Assembly (NCBI RefSeq): GCF_011752995.1
Contig: NZ_VWWL01000014.1
Span: 62,001-126,000, forward strand
Direction: 5' to 3'
Length of the DNA stretch: 64,000 nucleotides
From: Burkholderia sp. Ax-1724
GTDB taxonomy: Bacteria; Pseudomonadota; Gammaproteobacteria; Burkholderiales; Burkholderiaceae
Made by a program: the position numbers and the translations under genes. The stretch's first letter is position 1; every line of letters starts with the position of its first letter. Below are positions 51,670 to 59,991 of the stretch, piece after piece. The notes under the pieces are model-generated. The model was given only the letters and a program-made list of their open reading frames with translations. It had not been told where the DNA came from and did no database searches.

Positions 51670-52266
51670 TTATGCCTGCGTCACCTGGATGTGATAAAGC
51701 CCCCACGGCGACAACTCGAAGCGGTCCTTGAGCGGTTTGGTGGCCAGTTCGGCAAGATGGTCCGCGTCGAAGATCGCCCATAGCGGTCCCAGGCCACCGA
51801 GCGGCAGCGGCTTGCCGTCCATCTGCGTCGCGAGAATGAAGCGATACGCACGCACCGTGTCGAGTGTCGTCATCACGGCGTAACCGTCGACCGCGTGCAT
51901 CACGATTTGCGTGCTGCCGGCATCGGGCGCGCCGACGTGAGCGAGTACCTCGGTGAGCAATGGGCCGCTAAACGTATGCTGATGCGAATCGTATTCGATG
52001 GTGGGGCGAATCGTCACTTGCTTCATGCTAGCGAGCAAAGGCAGATCGATGCCATAGGCTTCCGAAAACCTGATCTGATGCTTGGCCAGCAACTGATCGA
52101 ATGACGGGTCGAGTGCGCCGCGATTGCTGCGTTTGATCGAACCGGATATCGTCAGGATAACTGGCGAGGGGGCGCAGCGAGTGCTGTATTCGCGCTGTGC
52201 GCCGAATGCGGGCGTGGCTGCCGCGCCTAGTACTGCTGTGCGGGTCAGGAATTCGCGTTTATTCAT
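51670..52266 (-). CDS. Molybdopterin-binding-domain (SUOX-type) exported protein
   Basis: The 198-residue protein begins MNKREFLTRTAVLGAAATPAFGA, an exported signal, and has a small version of the sulfite-oxidase-like molybdopterin domain (ILTISGSIKRSNRG, LLTEVLAHVGAPDAGSTQIVMHAVDGYAVM, LPLGGLGPLWAIFD). The cofactor-anchoring cysteine usual in SUOX enzymes is not seen: the only cysteine is C31, just after the signal. It may therefore be a non-catalytic relative. ATG 52266 follows CGGAGA. It ends 29 bp from the convergent TPR gene stop. Confidence 0.75.
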   Translation of the reverse strand: MNKREFLTRTAVLGAAATPAFGAQREYSTRCAPSPVILTISGSIKRSNRGALDPSFDQLLAKHQIRFSEAYGIDLPLLASMKQVTIRPTIEYDSHQHTFSGPLLTEVLAHVGAPDAGSTQIVMHAVDGYAVMTTLDTVRAYRFILATQMDGKPLPLGGLGPLWAIFDADHLAELATKPLKDRFELSPWGLYHIQVTQA

Positions 52267-52623
52267 TGTATTTTCTCCGGGCGTCGTTGAGGCCTGGCCA
52301 GGCGAGGCCGGCGTGCCCTATATTGTCGGGGAATTGCCGCCTTGCGTGATACGGTTGTGCTTTATTTTTACTGAGTTTGCCATTTGCTTTTTACTTCCAC
52401 AATGATTTCTGGCTTACAAAAACATTGAGAGAACTTCGCGTGGCCTGGAAAGCAATCTGGGAGACAAGGGGGCAATGAACGAACTCAAGTACGTTGCATT
52501 CATCGGCTTCGGAGAAGCGGATGGTATCGAATACGGAACGTTGCCGACTCCGTTCGATTGGCGCGCGTTTTTCGATAGCCTGCCGGACAGGGGGCGAGAG
52601 TCCAGGGGCTGAAAATCGCACCG
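52267..52623. other. Intergenic stretch holding one possible tiny gene
   Basis: Apart from a 45-residue frame at 52475-52612, described separately, nothing coding is evident. The left part has AT-rich segments that could hold the promoter of the exported SUOX-type gene. No clear hairpin terminator for the LysR gene was found. Confidence 0.4.
52475..52612 (+). CDS. Possible 45-residue protein or gene fragment
   Basis: The frame starts at ATG 52475 directly after AAGGGGGGCA and reads MNELKYVAFIGFGEADGIEY, then GTLPTPFDWRAFFDSLPDRG and RESRG. Balanced acidic, aromatic and glycine content looks protein-like, unlike spurious frames nearby. The purine-rich ribosome site is too close to the start to be ideal. 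It could equally be the decayed front of a longer gene. No family is recognised. Confidence 0.3.
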   Translation: MNELKYVAFIGFGEADGIEYGTLPTPFDWRAFFDSLPDRGRESRG

Positions 52624-53931
52624 CTAGTTCGCACCGATACTGACCGTGCGCGTCACGTCGACCACCGACAGGCGGATTGCATCGATCAACGCACGCGCGG
52701 CCGGCGAGGGCGTACCCGCCGCGCGCAGCGTCAGGCCGATATTGCGCCGCGTGTTGTACAGCGGCACGTCGAGTGCCACGAGTTGTCCTGATTGAATCTC
52801 GTGATGCAGTTGCTGCGCCGAGAGTGCCGCGGCCATGTCGGTGCCGAGCAGTAGCCCGCGAATCACCGCAAAGTCGGCGGTCTCGACTGTCGGTAGCGGC
52901 GGCTTGACTTTCAGGCGCTTGAATTGCGTTTCGAACAATGCGCGCGCGGGTGCGTTGCTGCGCGGCAGAATCCACTGCGCGTCGCGCAAGTCCATGATGG
53001 TCAGGTTGCGCGCCTGGGTGAGCGGATGATCTCGCCGCACCAGTATCACCATGTCGTCCGACATCAACCGCTCGTTTTTCAGGCCGCTCGTCGCATCGTT
53101 GTCGCGCAGCGCGCCGAGAATAAAGTCGATGTCGCCCGCGCGCAGACCGGCCACCAATGTCTCGTACGAGCTTTCGTCGGTCACGACGCGCACGCCCGGA
53201 TTTTCCGAGGACATGCGCGCAATCGCCTTGGGAAGAATCAGCGTGCGTCCGAGTGGCAACGCACCGACCGTCACCGCACCCTGAATCTTGCCGTGCAACG
53301 CGGCGATATCGTCGGGCACGTGGCGCAATTCGTTCAGTGCGCGCCGCACGTGCAGCAGAAACGTTTCGCCTTCGGTCGTGAGCAGAATGCCGCGCGGGCT
53401 GCGATGAAAAAGACTCAGACCCGAACCGCTTTCGAGCACGCGAATCGCAGTGCTTACCGCGGGTTGACTGATGCCGAACGTTTTCGCGGCACTCGGCATA
53501 TGCCGGTGCCGCGCGAGCGCCACCAGCAGTTGCAGGCGCCGCGTGTTGAGCAGATAAGCGGGCAGCGCGCCTTCCGCAACGGGCCGGCGGCGCGTCTGAC
53601 GCGCGGCACACCATTGCGCGAGTTCTTCCAGTTCGGCGAAGATGCGCTCGCAGCGATGCAGCACCGCGCGGCCGACCGGCGTCGGCAGCATGCCCGATGG
53701 GCCACGATCGAAGAGCGGTTCGCCGAGTGCCGATTCGAGTTCCTGCACGGAACGCGTGACCGCGGACTGAGCGCGAAACAACGCGGCCGCCGCGCGCGTT
53801 GCGCTGCCCATTTCGGCGACGAGTCTGAAGGCGCGCAACTGCGCGAGATTGAGCAGGTCTTTGCCGCCCGCCGGCAACGGCGCTTTGGCCGAAGCGGGGC
53901 CGTGTTCCGTCGATGTGTTGTCGTTCGTCAT
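52624..53931 (-). CDS. LysR-family regulator with two DNA-binding domains
   Basis: This 435-residue protein is about 130 residues longer than a normal LysR regulator because it has two LysR-type helix-turn-helix domains: one at about 28-88 (LAQLRAFRLVAEMGSATRAAAALFRAQSAVTRSVQELE) and a second at about 131-191 (LQLLVALARHRHMPSAAKTFGISQPAVSTAIRVLE). The effector-binding domain follows (about 215-430). It diverges from the dioxygenase genes and most likely controls them in response to an aromatic acid. ATG 53931 has a weak ribosome site; ATG 53961 is the alternative. Confidence 0.85.
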   Translation of the reverse strand: MTNDNTSTEHGPASAKAPLPAGGKDLLNLAQLRAFRLVAEMGSATRAAAALFRAQSAVTRSVQELESALGEPLFDRGPSGMLPTPVGRAVLHRCERIFAELEELAQWCAARQTRRRPVAEGALPAYLLNTRRLQLLVALARHRHMPSAAKTFGISQPAVSTAIRVLESGSGLSLFHRSPRGILLTTEGETFLLHVRRALNELRHVPDDIAALHGKIQGAVTVGALPLGRTLILPKAIARMSSENPGVRVVTDESSYETLVAGLRAGDIDFILGALRDNDATSGLKNERLMSDDMVILVRRDHPLTQARNLTIMDLRDAQWILPRSNAPARALFETQFKRLKVKPPLPTVETADFAVIRGLLLGTDMAAALSAQQLHHEIQSGQLVALDVPLYNTRRNIGLTLRAAGTPSPAARALIDAIRLSVVDVTRTVSIGAN

Positions 53932-53944
53932 GCCGCGCCCGTCA

Positions 53945-54097
53945 TCAGATCGTTCGCGCATGACGCAGCGGCGTGTGCGGCATGCCGAGCCACTGCGCGA
54001 GCCGTGCTTCCGCGAGACGCCGACCCGGCGATGCTTCGCCCGGGAATATCTTCCCGCGTAACGTCTGGACAATCGCTGGCTGGGTCGTCTCGTTCAT
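53945..54097 (-). pseudogene. Remnant of a GntR-family regulator gene
   Basis: From ATG 54097 the translation reads MNETTQPAIVQTLRGKIFPGEASPGRRLAEARLAQWLGMPHTPLRHARTI and then stops. This is the first part of a GntR (FCD-type) winged helix, in which ...LAEWLGVSRTPVRHAL... would normally continue for about 190 more residues. Everything after the recognition helix is missing, and the LysR gene begins 14 bp later, so the rest was probably deleted. It cannot encode a functional regulator. Confidence 0.7.
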
Positions 54098-54501
54098 GGG
54101 TGTCTGACTCGTCGGAAGCTCCGAAGTATAGCCACGCGTATCACTCCGCACCAAGCTTTAAAAAGTGCTTTGCGAGTTCTTTTCCCGAGCATCTGTTTTA
54201 TTTATCGCATGCGGCGCCATGAGGGAGAAATACGAAGTTCTCAGCGTGGCCTTGGAATACCGGCGAAGCCATGCGCGGCGCGGCTTGCGGCGATGTCCGC
54301 CGGTTTGCCCGGCACGCATTTGCACGGTTTCGGGCCATGATTCCGGCGCAGAATGAGGTTTACCCGTACTTCCTGTCTCGCGGCACAATTCCTATCTTTG
54401 TATCCCAAGACGGTCGCGTTGGGTATTGCGGTGCAGACGGGCGATACAGACGGCGACCTATCCGATCGACACGCGGCACGAAGTGACGGAAGAGAACGAA
54501 T
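54098..54501. promoter_or_regulatory. Control region upstream of the dioxygenase genes
   Basis: No gene is seen. A dyad with arms CCCAA (54404-54408) and TTGGG (54419-54423), 10 bases apart and about 80 bp before the ligB start, has the size of a LysR-type binding site. The promoters for the divergent LysR gene and the dioxygenase pair should both be here. The GntR remnant's former promoter would also lie in this stretch. Confidence 0.45.
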
Positions 54502-55347
54502 ATGGCAAGGATCATTGGTGGCATCGGCACGTCGCATGTGCCGACAATCGGCCTGGCGTACGACAAGGGCAAGCAGAACGACCCGGCGTGGGCGCCGCTT
54601 TTCAAAGGCTATGAGCCGGTGGCGCAATGGCTCGACGAGCGCAAGCCCGACGTGATGGTGATGTTCTACAACGATCACGCCAACAGCTTCTTCTTCGACT
54701 GCTATCCGACTTTCGCACTGGGCGTGTCGGCCAATCACGAATTCGCGGATGAAGGCGCGGGCAAGCGTCCCTTGCCGGATATCGCGGGCCATCCCGATCT
54801 CGCGATTCATATCGCCGAGCAGATGGTCAACGACGAATTCGATCTGACGATCTTCCAGGACCGCCCGCTCGATCATGGCTGCAATTCGCCGCTCTCGCTG
54901 ATGTTGCCGCATCAAGGCGGCTGGCCGCTCTCGCTGGTGCCGTTCGAAGTGAACGTGCTGCAATATCCGTTGCCGACCGCGAATCGTTGCTACCGGCTCG
55001 GCCAGGCGCTGCGTCGCGCGATCGAATCGTTCGAGCAGGACCTCAAGGTCGTGGTGGTCGGCACGGGCGGCCTGTCTCACCAGGTACACGGCGAGCGCAG
55101 CGGCTTTAACAACACCGAATGGGACATGGAATTTCTCGACCTGATCGTCAGCGATCCCGAGCGTCTTGCCGCGATGAAGCACGTCGACTACGTGCGTCTT
55201 GGCGGCGCGGAAAGCGTCGAGACGATCATGTGGCTCGCGATGCGCGGCGCGCTCGGTTCGAAGGTCCGCGAACTGCATCGCAACTACTATCTTGCCACCA
55301 GTACCGCAATGGCCGTGACGATTTATGAAGAAGAGGTGGGGCAATGA
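54502..55347 (+). CDS. ligB: Extradiol ring-cleavage dioxygenase catalytic (beta/LigB) subunit
   Basis: The 281-residue catalytic subunit opens an aromatic ring next to the hydroxyls of protocatechuate, gallate or a relative, using Fe(II). The metal ligands H12 (GTSHVP), H59 (YNDHAN) and E240 (GAESVE) and the acid/base H193 (GGLSHQVHG) match the protocatechuate 4,5-dioxygenase LigB family. Its stop overlaps the alpha subunit start by 4 bp. The order B then A is the domain order of fused gallate dioxygenases, so gallate is a serious alternative substrate. ATG 54502 follows GGAAGAGAA. Confidence 0.88.
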   Translation: MARIIGGIGTSHVPTIGLAYDKGKQNDPAWAPLFKGYEPVAQWLDERKPDVMVMFYNDHANSFFFDCYPTFALGVSANHEFADEGAGKRPLPDIAGHPDLAIHIAEQMVNDEFDLTIFQDRPLDHGCNSPLSLMLPHQGGWPLSLVPFEVNVLQYPLPTANRCYRLGQALRRAIESFEQDLKVVVVGTGGLSHQVHGERSGFNNTEWDMEFLDLIVSDPERLAAMKHVDYVRLGGAESVETIMWLAMRGALGSKVRELHRNYYLATSTAMAVTIYEEEVGQ

Positions 55348-55703
55348 ATCCGCAACTGATCGGTGTCGAAGCATTGACCGGCACGTATCCGTTCGACATT
55401 CGCCAGAGCATGAAGGCGATGCGTCTGAACCGTTTCTTCTGGCAGATGCGCGAGGCGCCCGCGCGTGCGCTGTGGCTCGAAAACCGTGCGGCCGCTTACG
55501 ATGCGGCGGCTCTGACGCCGCAAGAGCGCGCGCTCGTCGACAACACGGACTGGATCGGCCTGATTCGCTATGGCGTGTGCTTCTTCGTGCTGGAGAAGTT
55601 CGCGCGTGTCGTGAAGATCACGAACCTCGGCATGTACGCGAGCATGCGCGGCGAAACACTCGAAGCATTCCTGAAAACGCGCCGGGTGCCGGAAGCGGTT
55701 TAA
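55344..55703 (+). CDS. ligA: Extradiol dioxygenase small (alpha/LigA) subunit
   Basis: The 119-residue LigA-type subunit (YPFDIRQSMKAMRLNRFFWQM ... LTPQERALVDNTDWIGLIRYGVCFFVLEKFARV ... NLGMYASMRGETLEAFLKTR) caps the active site of the partner beta subunit. It overlaps the ligB-like gene by ATGA, so the two are translationally coupled. No downstream pathway genes (semialdehyde dehydrogenase, lactonase, aldolase) follow; the next gene is on the other strand. Confidence 0.88.
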   Translation: MNPQLIGVEALTGTYPFDIRQSMKAMRLNRFFWQMREAPARALWLENRAAAYDAAALTPQERALVDNTDWIGLIRYGVCFFVLEKFARVVKITNLGMYASMRGETLEAFLKTRRVPEAV

Positions 55704-55727
55704 ACGCTGCATGGCGGCAACCGCTCA

Positions 55728-56519
55728 TTAGCGCGTCGTGCCTCGAATGCGTTCGACGTGATCGTCGAGTTGCGCAACCGAATCGTCGAGAAACTTGGCG
55801 CGCGCGTCGAGATGAAAAACTATCAGCGTGACGGCGAGGATCACGATTGCCGCCAGTGTGACCGCGGTTACGAGCCATTCGGGCCTGACGCCGCCCGCCG
55901 CGCCGCAGATCGAGCCGACGGCGAAATCCGCCGCGGCCATGCCGGTGTAGTGCATGCCGGCAATCGCCATGCCCATGACCAGTGCCGTGCCGATGCGTTT
56001 GGCCGTTACGTGCCGCCGCTCCGCGGTGCGTAGCGTATAGGCGCTCCAGAGCGCCACTGTGGACGCGGCAATCGCAATCGCGATCGACGCGATGAAAAGA
56101 ACGGGGTCGTAGTGAATCGCGGGAGACATCAACATCGCGGCCATGCCGACGTAATGCATGCTGGCGATGCCTAAACCCATGAGCACACCGCCCGCGAACA
56201 GGCGGAATATGCCGAGGCGTTTGCGCGTGACGGTCTGCAATGCGAACCACGACACCAGTACCGCGATGGCGAACGAGTAGATCGTTATTCTGAAATCGTA
56301 GCCAATCGGAATGCTGAGCGAGAAAGAAAGCATGCCGATGAAATGCATCGACCAGATTCCGGCACCCATTGCCAACGCGCCGCCGGCGAGCCATATCTGG
56401 CGTCTTCTCGCATAGGCGAGCAGCGAAATGCGATCGGCGAGATCGAGTGCGGTGTAAGAGGCGAGCGTCGCAATGAGTAAGGAAATGGCGACGAGCCACA
56501 GGTTGTAGGTGCTTTGCAT
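55728..56519 (-). CDS. Stand-alone MHYT-domain membrane sensor protein
   Basis: The 263-residue integral membrane protein has about seven spans and three MHYT repeats (SMHFIGM, SMHYVGM, GMHYTGM), a sensor unit proposed to bind copper and respond to oxygen, CO or NO. Most MHYT proteins carry a GGDEF, EAL or kinase domain; here only a short cytoplasmic tail (FHLDARAKFLDDSVAQLDDHVERI) follows, so it must signal through a partner. ATG 56519 matches the usual start of the family although its ribosome site is weak; ATG 56612 would add 31 residues. Confidence 0.85.
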   Translation of the reverse strand: MQSTYNLWLVAISLLIATLASYTALDLADRISLLAYARRRQIWLAGGALAMGAGIWSMHFIGMLSFSLSIPIGYDFRITIYSFAIAVLVSWFALQTVTRKRLGIFRLFAGGVLMGLGIASMHYVGMAAMLMSPAIHYDPVLFIASIAIAIAASTVALWSAYTLRTAERRHVTAKRIGTALVMGMAIAGMHYTGMAAADFAVGSICGAAGGVRPEWLVTAVTLAAIVILAVTLIVFHLDARAKFLDDSVAQLDDHVERIRGTTR

Positions 56520-57285
56520 AAGTCGATGGCTTTTGTGATAGCGCGTATAGCGATTATTGGCAACCTCGCTGGGATTTTTCACCCATGAAAAATCCGACCC
56601 TGCAAACCGCATTGGCCTGTGCGGTTATGTTCTTTCCACGCTTCTTTCCGGCTATACCCCGATACAAGCCGCACTATGGAAAAAAAGTCCGGTCGAGTGT
56701 AATACAGATTTGAGAAATTTTAATTAAGGATTGGATACGCAGACAGGATTTTCTTCAATCAATACCGAGTGAATTGTTAAATTCTCATGCGTGCGCAATA
56801 AGCTGTGTCGCCGTGGGAAAGAGCGGATCGGGAGAAACCCCGGGCATGCTTTTCACGTCCTGCTACGGTATAACGCCAGCAGGGGATCAATGTTCTTTCT
56901 GCCTGCCGGGGCACGCAATGAGACAAGACAGGACGTGCGATATAGTCGCGAGCGGTGCGCGCATTTCGCTGATGACCTATGCGGACACCCTTACTCCGCC
57001 ATGGCCGCGCAGTCCGGCAATCTCGACTTCCGAATAGCGCGCCGGACATTCGACCTCGAAGATCGCAGCCTTTCTTGCGGCAATGTCGTTTGACGACACT
57101 TGTCCGGTTGCCAGGTACACCGGCGATTACCGCCGCCGAACGCTGCCAATCGCCGTGAATAGCCATGTATGATGGCGGACTCGCGCCCGCATTCGAACGC
57201 CGCGCGAGCGGCCTGCACGGATGCCGCGCGCGCTGGCCGCCCGGGGGCCGCGCATCCATTCACGATGATCCAGAGGAAGACCGCC
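56520..57285. other. Gene-free stretch between the MHYT gene and ppnP
   Basis: No convincing gene is present. The part from 56640 to 56790 is notably AT-rich. A dyad TGTCGT-TTG-ACGACA lies at 57084-57098. The promoters for the divergent MHYT gene and ppnP must lie here. Confidence 0.4.
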
Positions 57286-57606
57286 ATGACGGCTGCAACA
57301 CAATTCGATCAGGTTTCCGTTGTCAAACGAGCCAACGTCTATTTCGACGGCAAGTGCGTTTCGCACACGGTTCTGTTTGCCGACGGCACGCGCAAGACGC
57401 TCGGCGTGATCCTGCCCTGCATGCTGAACTTCGGCACCGACGCGCCGGAACTCATGGAAGTGCAAGCAGGCAAATGCCGTATTCGCCTCGACGGCAGCGA
57501 CGAATGGAAGGCCTATGGCGAGGGCGAATCGTTTTCGGTGCCGGGCAAGAGCCGTTTCGATATCGAGGTGATCGAAACGCTCGACTACGTTTGCAGCTAT
57601 CTGTAA
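57286..57606 (+). CDS. ppnP: Pyrimidine/purine nucleoside phosphorylase PpnP
   Basis: This 106-residue cupin-fold enzyme splits nucleosides with phosphate and accepts several bases. The sequence FDQVSVVKRANVYFDGKCVSHTVLFADGTRKTLGVILPC followed by FSVPGKSRFDIEVIETLDYVCSYL is the signature of the PpnP (formerly UPF0345, YaiE) family, and the length is normal. ATG 57286 follows AGAGGAAGA. It is monocistronic, with a hairpin just beyond its stop. Confidence 0.92.
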   Translation: MTAATQFDQVSVVKRANVYFDGKCVSHTVLFADGTRKTLGVILPCMLNFGTDAPELMEVQAGKCRIRLDGSDEWKAYGEGESFSVPGKSRFDIEVIETLDYVCSYL

Positions 57607-57619
57607 GAGCGGGTAGGGC

Positions 57620-57644
57620 GCATGCGGTGGGGGATGCCGCATGC
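57620..57644. terminator. Hairpin between ppnP and the convergent ArsR gene
   Basis: GCATGCGG (57620-57627) and CCGCATGC (57637-57644) form an 8-bp stem with a 9-base loop, 13 bases after ppnP. There is no T run, so termination efficiency is doubtful. Confidence 0.4.
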
Positions 57645-57683
57645 ACCTCGCGCCGGTAGCCCGCAGCCGCATGCCACGCAAAC

Positions 57684-58409
57684 TTACTTCCTCTGATCGT
57701 CCGTATCTTCGCCCAGGTCATCCACTGTTACGCCCAATTTCTCATACAGCGCCGTCCGGCCCAGCGGTGTAACCTGCACCGCCCGCGATGAAGACGCGCG
57801 CCGCAACCAGCCGTTCTCGCACAGCATCGACATGAACCTGACGCCGAGCGGGCCGGCGAGATGGTGTTGCCGCTCGGTCCAGTCGAGGCATTGGCGTGCG
57901 ATGCCGTGCTTGCCCGGTCGCAGTGCTGCGACGTCGATACCGAGTTCACCGAACCACCGCGCGCCGGCTTGCGTAACTTCCAAACGCTTGTCTTCGCCGG
58001 GCGCGAGAAGATCGCGCTGCATCAACTGCTGCGTGATCGCCACGCCGACCTGACCGGCAAGATGGTCGTAACAGCATCGCGCGAAACGCAATTGCCGCGC
58101 ATCGCGGCCACGCGGTTTGCGGCGCGCCGTTGCTGTGGCGCCGATTGCCGCGAGGTTTTCGAGTAGCGACGCCACCTGCGTATCCGCGAGTCGATAGTAG
58201 CGGTGGCGTCCCTCTTTTTCGACCGTGATGAGGCCACCGTCCAGCAGCCTGGCGAGGTGGCTGCTCGCGGTTTGCGCCGTGACGCCGGCCGCGTAGGCCA
58301 GCTCGCCGGCCGGCAGCGCGCGGCCATCGGCCAGTGTCATCAGCATGGCCGCGCGGGCCGCATCGGCGATCAGGAAGGCCGTCGCCGCGATTTTCGGTTG
58401 AACGTCCAT
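57684..58409 (-). CDS. ArsR-family regulator
   Basis: The 241-residue protein has an N-terminal ArsR winged helix (about 15-80: AARAAMLMTLADGRALPAGELAYAAGVTAQTASSHLARLLDGGLITVEKEGRHRYYRLAD) and a C-terminal domain typical of longer ArsR proteins (ARCCYDHLAGQVGVAITQQLMQRDLL, RQCLDWTERQHHLAGPLGVRF). It lacks the usual metal-binding CxC in the recognition helix, so a non-metal signal is likely. It diverges from the DHA2 exporter gene 136 bp away and probably controls it. ATG 58409 follows AGGAGA. Confidence 0.87.
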   Translation of the reverse strand: MDVQPKIAATAFLIADAARAAMLMTLADGRALPAGELAYAAGVTAQTASSHLARLLDGGLITVEKEGRHRYYRLADTQVASLLENLAAIGATATARRKPRGRDARQLRFARCCYDHLAGQVGVAITQQLMQRDLLAPGEDKRLEVTQAGARWFGELGIDVAALRPGKHGIARQCLDWTERQHHLAGPLGVRFMSMLCENGWLRRASSSRAVQVTPLGRTALYEKLGVTVDDLGEDTDDQRK

Positions 58410-58545
58410 CTTCGTCTCCTGAGCATTGACCGATAGCGTAGCCCAAACTCGTGCCCGGATACTTCGACGCGCATCGAAGCATCGCGGCCCCTCGATCCCC
58501 GATACTGAAGCGATACCAGCCATGTTTTCAAGGGAGACTCGCCCG

Positions 58546-59991
58546 ATGAACGCTCGAATACGGCAACGGACCGTGCTGCTTGCAACGAGCCTCAGCTATG
58601 TCGTCGTGATCCTCGATACGTCGATCGTGAACGTCGCATTGGCGCCGATATCGGCGAGTCTTGCGACCGGCATGAGCGGGCTGCAATGGGTCGTCAATGC
58701 TTATACGCTGACCTTCGCGAGTCTGCTGTTGTCGGGCGGCACGCTCGGCGACCGGCTCGGCGAGCGCAATGTGTATATTGCCGGTCTCGCGATTTTTACC
58801 GCGGCTTCGGCGTTGTGCGGCGCGGCGTCCGGCCTTGCGATGCTGATCGGCGCGCGCATTGTGCAAGGTGTCGGGGCAGCACTGCTGGTGCCCGCTTCGC
58901 TTGCACTCATCAATCGCGCGTGCCCGCATCCTCGCGAGCGCGCGGCCGCATTCGGCGTATGGGCCGGACTCGGGGGCCTCGCGATGGCGGCAGGGCCGCT
59001 GATCGGCGGTGTGGTTATCGGACTGGTCGGCTGGCGCAGCATTTTTTTGCTGAACGTTCCCGTGTGCCTTGCCGGCATCGCGTTGGCGTTCAGGGTGTCG
59101 ATGCCGGCGAGAGAGCCGGGCAGCGCCGCGCATCGTTTCGATATCGCCGGGCAGATCGCCGCAATCGCGACGCTCGCGCTGCTCAACATCACGGTCATCC
59201 GTTTGCCCGCAGAGGGATGGTCCGCGCCGCCCATTGTCGTGGGCATCGCGGCAACACTGCTCGCGGGCTGCATGTTCGTCGCAATTGAAATGAAGAGTGC
59301 GCAGCCGGTTTTGCCTTTCGGCCTGTTTCGCCATGCGGGCTTTTCCTGCGCGATTTTCGTTTCCGTGGTTTCGGCTTTTACGTTCTATGGCCTGATATTC
59401 GACCTCAGCCTGTACTTCCAGCATCAGCTCGACTACTCGCCGATGCGGACGGGGCTGGCCTTCCTGCCGCTCACGATCGTCGTGCCGATCGGCAGCCTCG
59501 TGTCGAAACGCGCCGTGGCCTGGCTGGGACCGAGGCGTCTCGTGGCCGGTGCGTGCATGCTCGCGGCGCTCGGCTTTACCGGTTTGTGGGCGATCGTCTC
59601 CTGCTTTTCCGATGCGCCATTCGCGTTCGCCTTGCCCGCGATCGGTCTTGCCGCGAGCCTGATTACCCCCGCCACCACGGCGACCCTCATGGCATCGGTC
59701 GAGATCGATCGCTCCGGTATCGCGGCGGCGGTGCTCAATGCCGCGCGTCAAACGGGCGCGGTGCTCGGCGTCGCCATTTCGGGGAGCATGCTCGCGCTAC
59801 AGCATTCGATTGCCGACGGCATGCGCGGCGGCCTGTTGCTGTCGGCTGCGTTGTCGATGGCAGCCGGGATCGTCTGGTTTTCAGCGTATGCCGTCAGCTC
59901 AATGACGCCTCGCCCTTCGCGACGATCTCCTCGATCACCTGCACGAACTGCTCCACCGGCTGCCCGCCCGTCACCAGATAGCGACCGTTGA
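58546..59991 (+). CDS. MFS exporter, DHA2 (EmrB/QacA) family
   Basis: This 481-residue permease has about 14 spans and DHA2 motifs (VVVILDTSIVNVALAPISASL, WVVNAYTLTFASLLLSGGTLGDRLGERNVY), so it should expel drugs or small organic compounds. ATG 58546 follows AAGGGAGA. The last 98 bp overlap the 3' end of the convergent DsbA-like gene; the corresponding tail (RPSRRSPRSPARTAPPAARP) is low-complexity and may have arisen by loss of an earlier stop codon. Control by the divergent ArsR regulator is likely. Confidence 0.88.
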   Translation: MNARIRQRTVLLATSLSYVVVILDTSIVNVALAPISASLATGMSGLQWVVNAYTLTFASLLLSGGTLGDRLGERNVYIAGLAIFTAASALCGAASGLAMLIGARIVQGVGAALLVPASLALINRACPHPRERAAAFGVWAGLGGLAMAAGPLIGGVVIGLVGWRSIFLLNVPVCLAGIALAFRVSMPAREPGSAAHRFDIAGQIAAIATLALLNITVIRLPAEGWSAPPIVVGIAATLLAGCMFVAIEMKSAQPVLPFGLFRHAGFSCAIFVSVVSAFTFYGLIFDLSLYFQHQLDYSPMRTGLAFLPLTIVVPIGSLVSKRAVAWLGPRRLVAGACMLAALGFTGLWAIVSCFSDAPFAFALPAIGLAASLITPATTATLMASVEIDRSGIAAAVLNAARQTGAVLGVAISGSMLALQHSIADGMRGGLLLSAALSMAAGIVWFSAYAVSSMTPRPSRRSPRSPARTAPPAARPSPDSDR

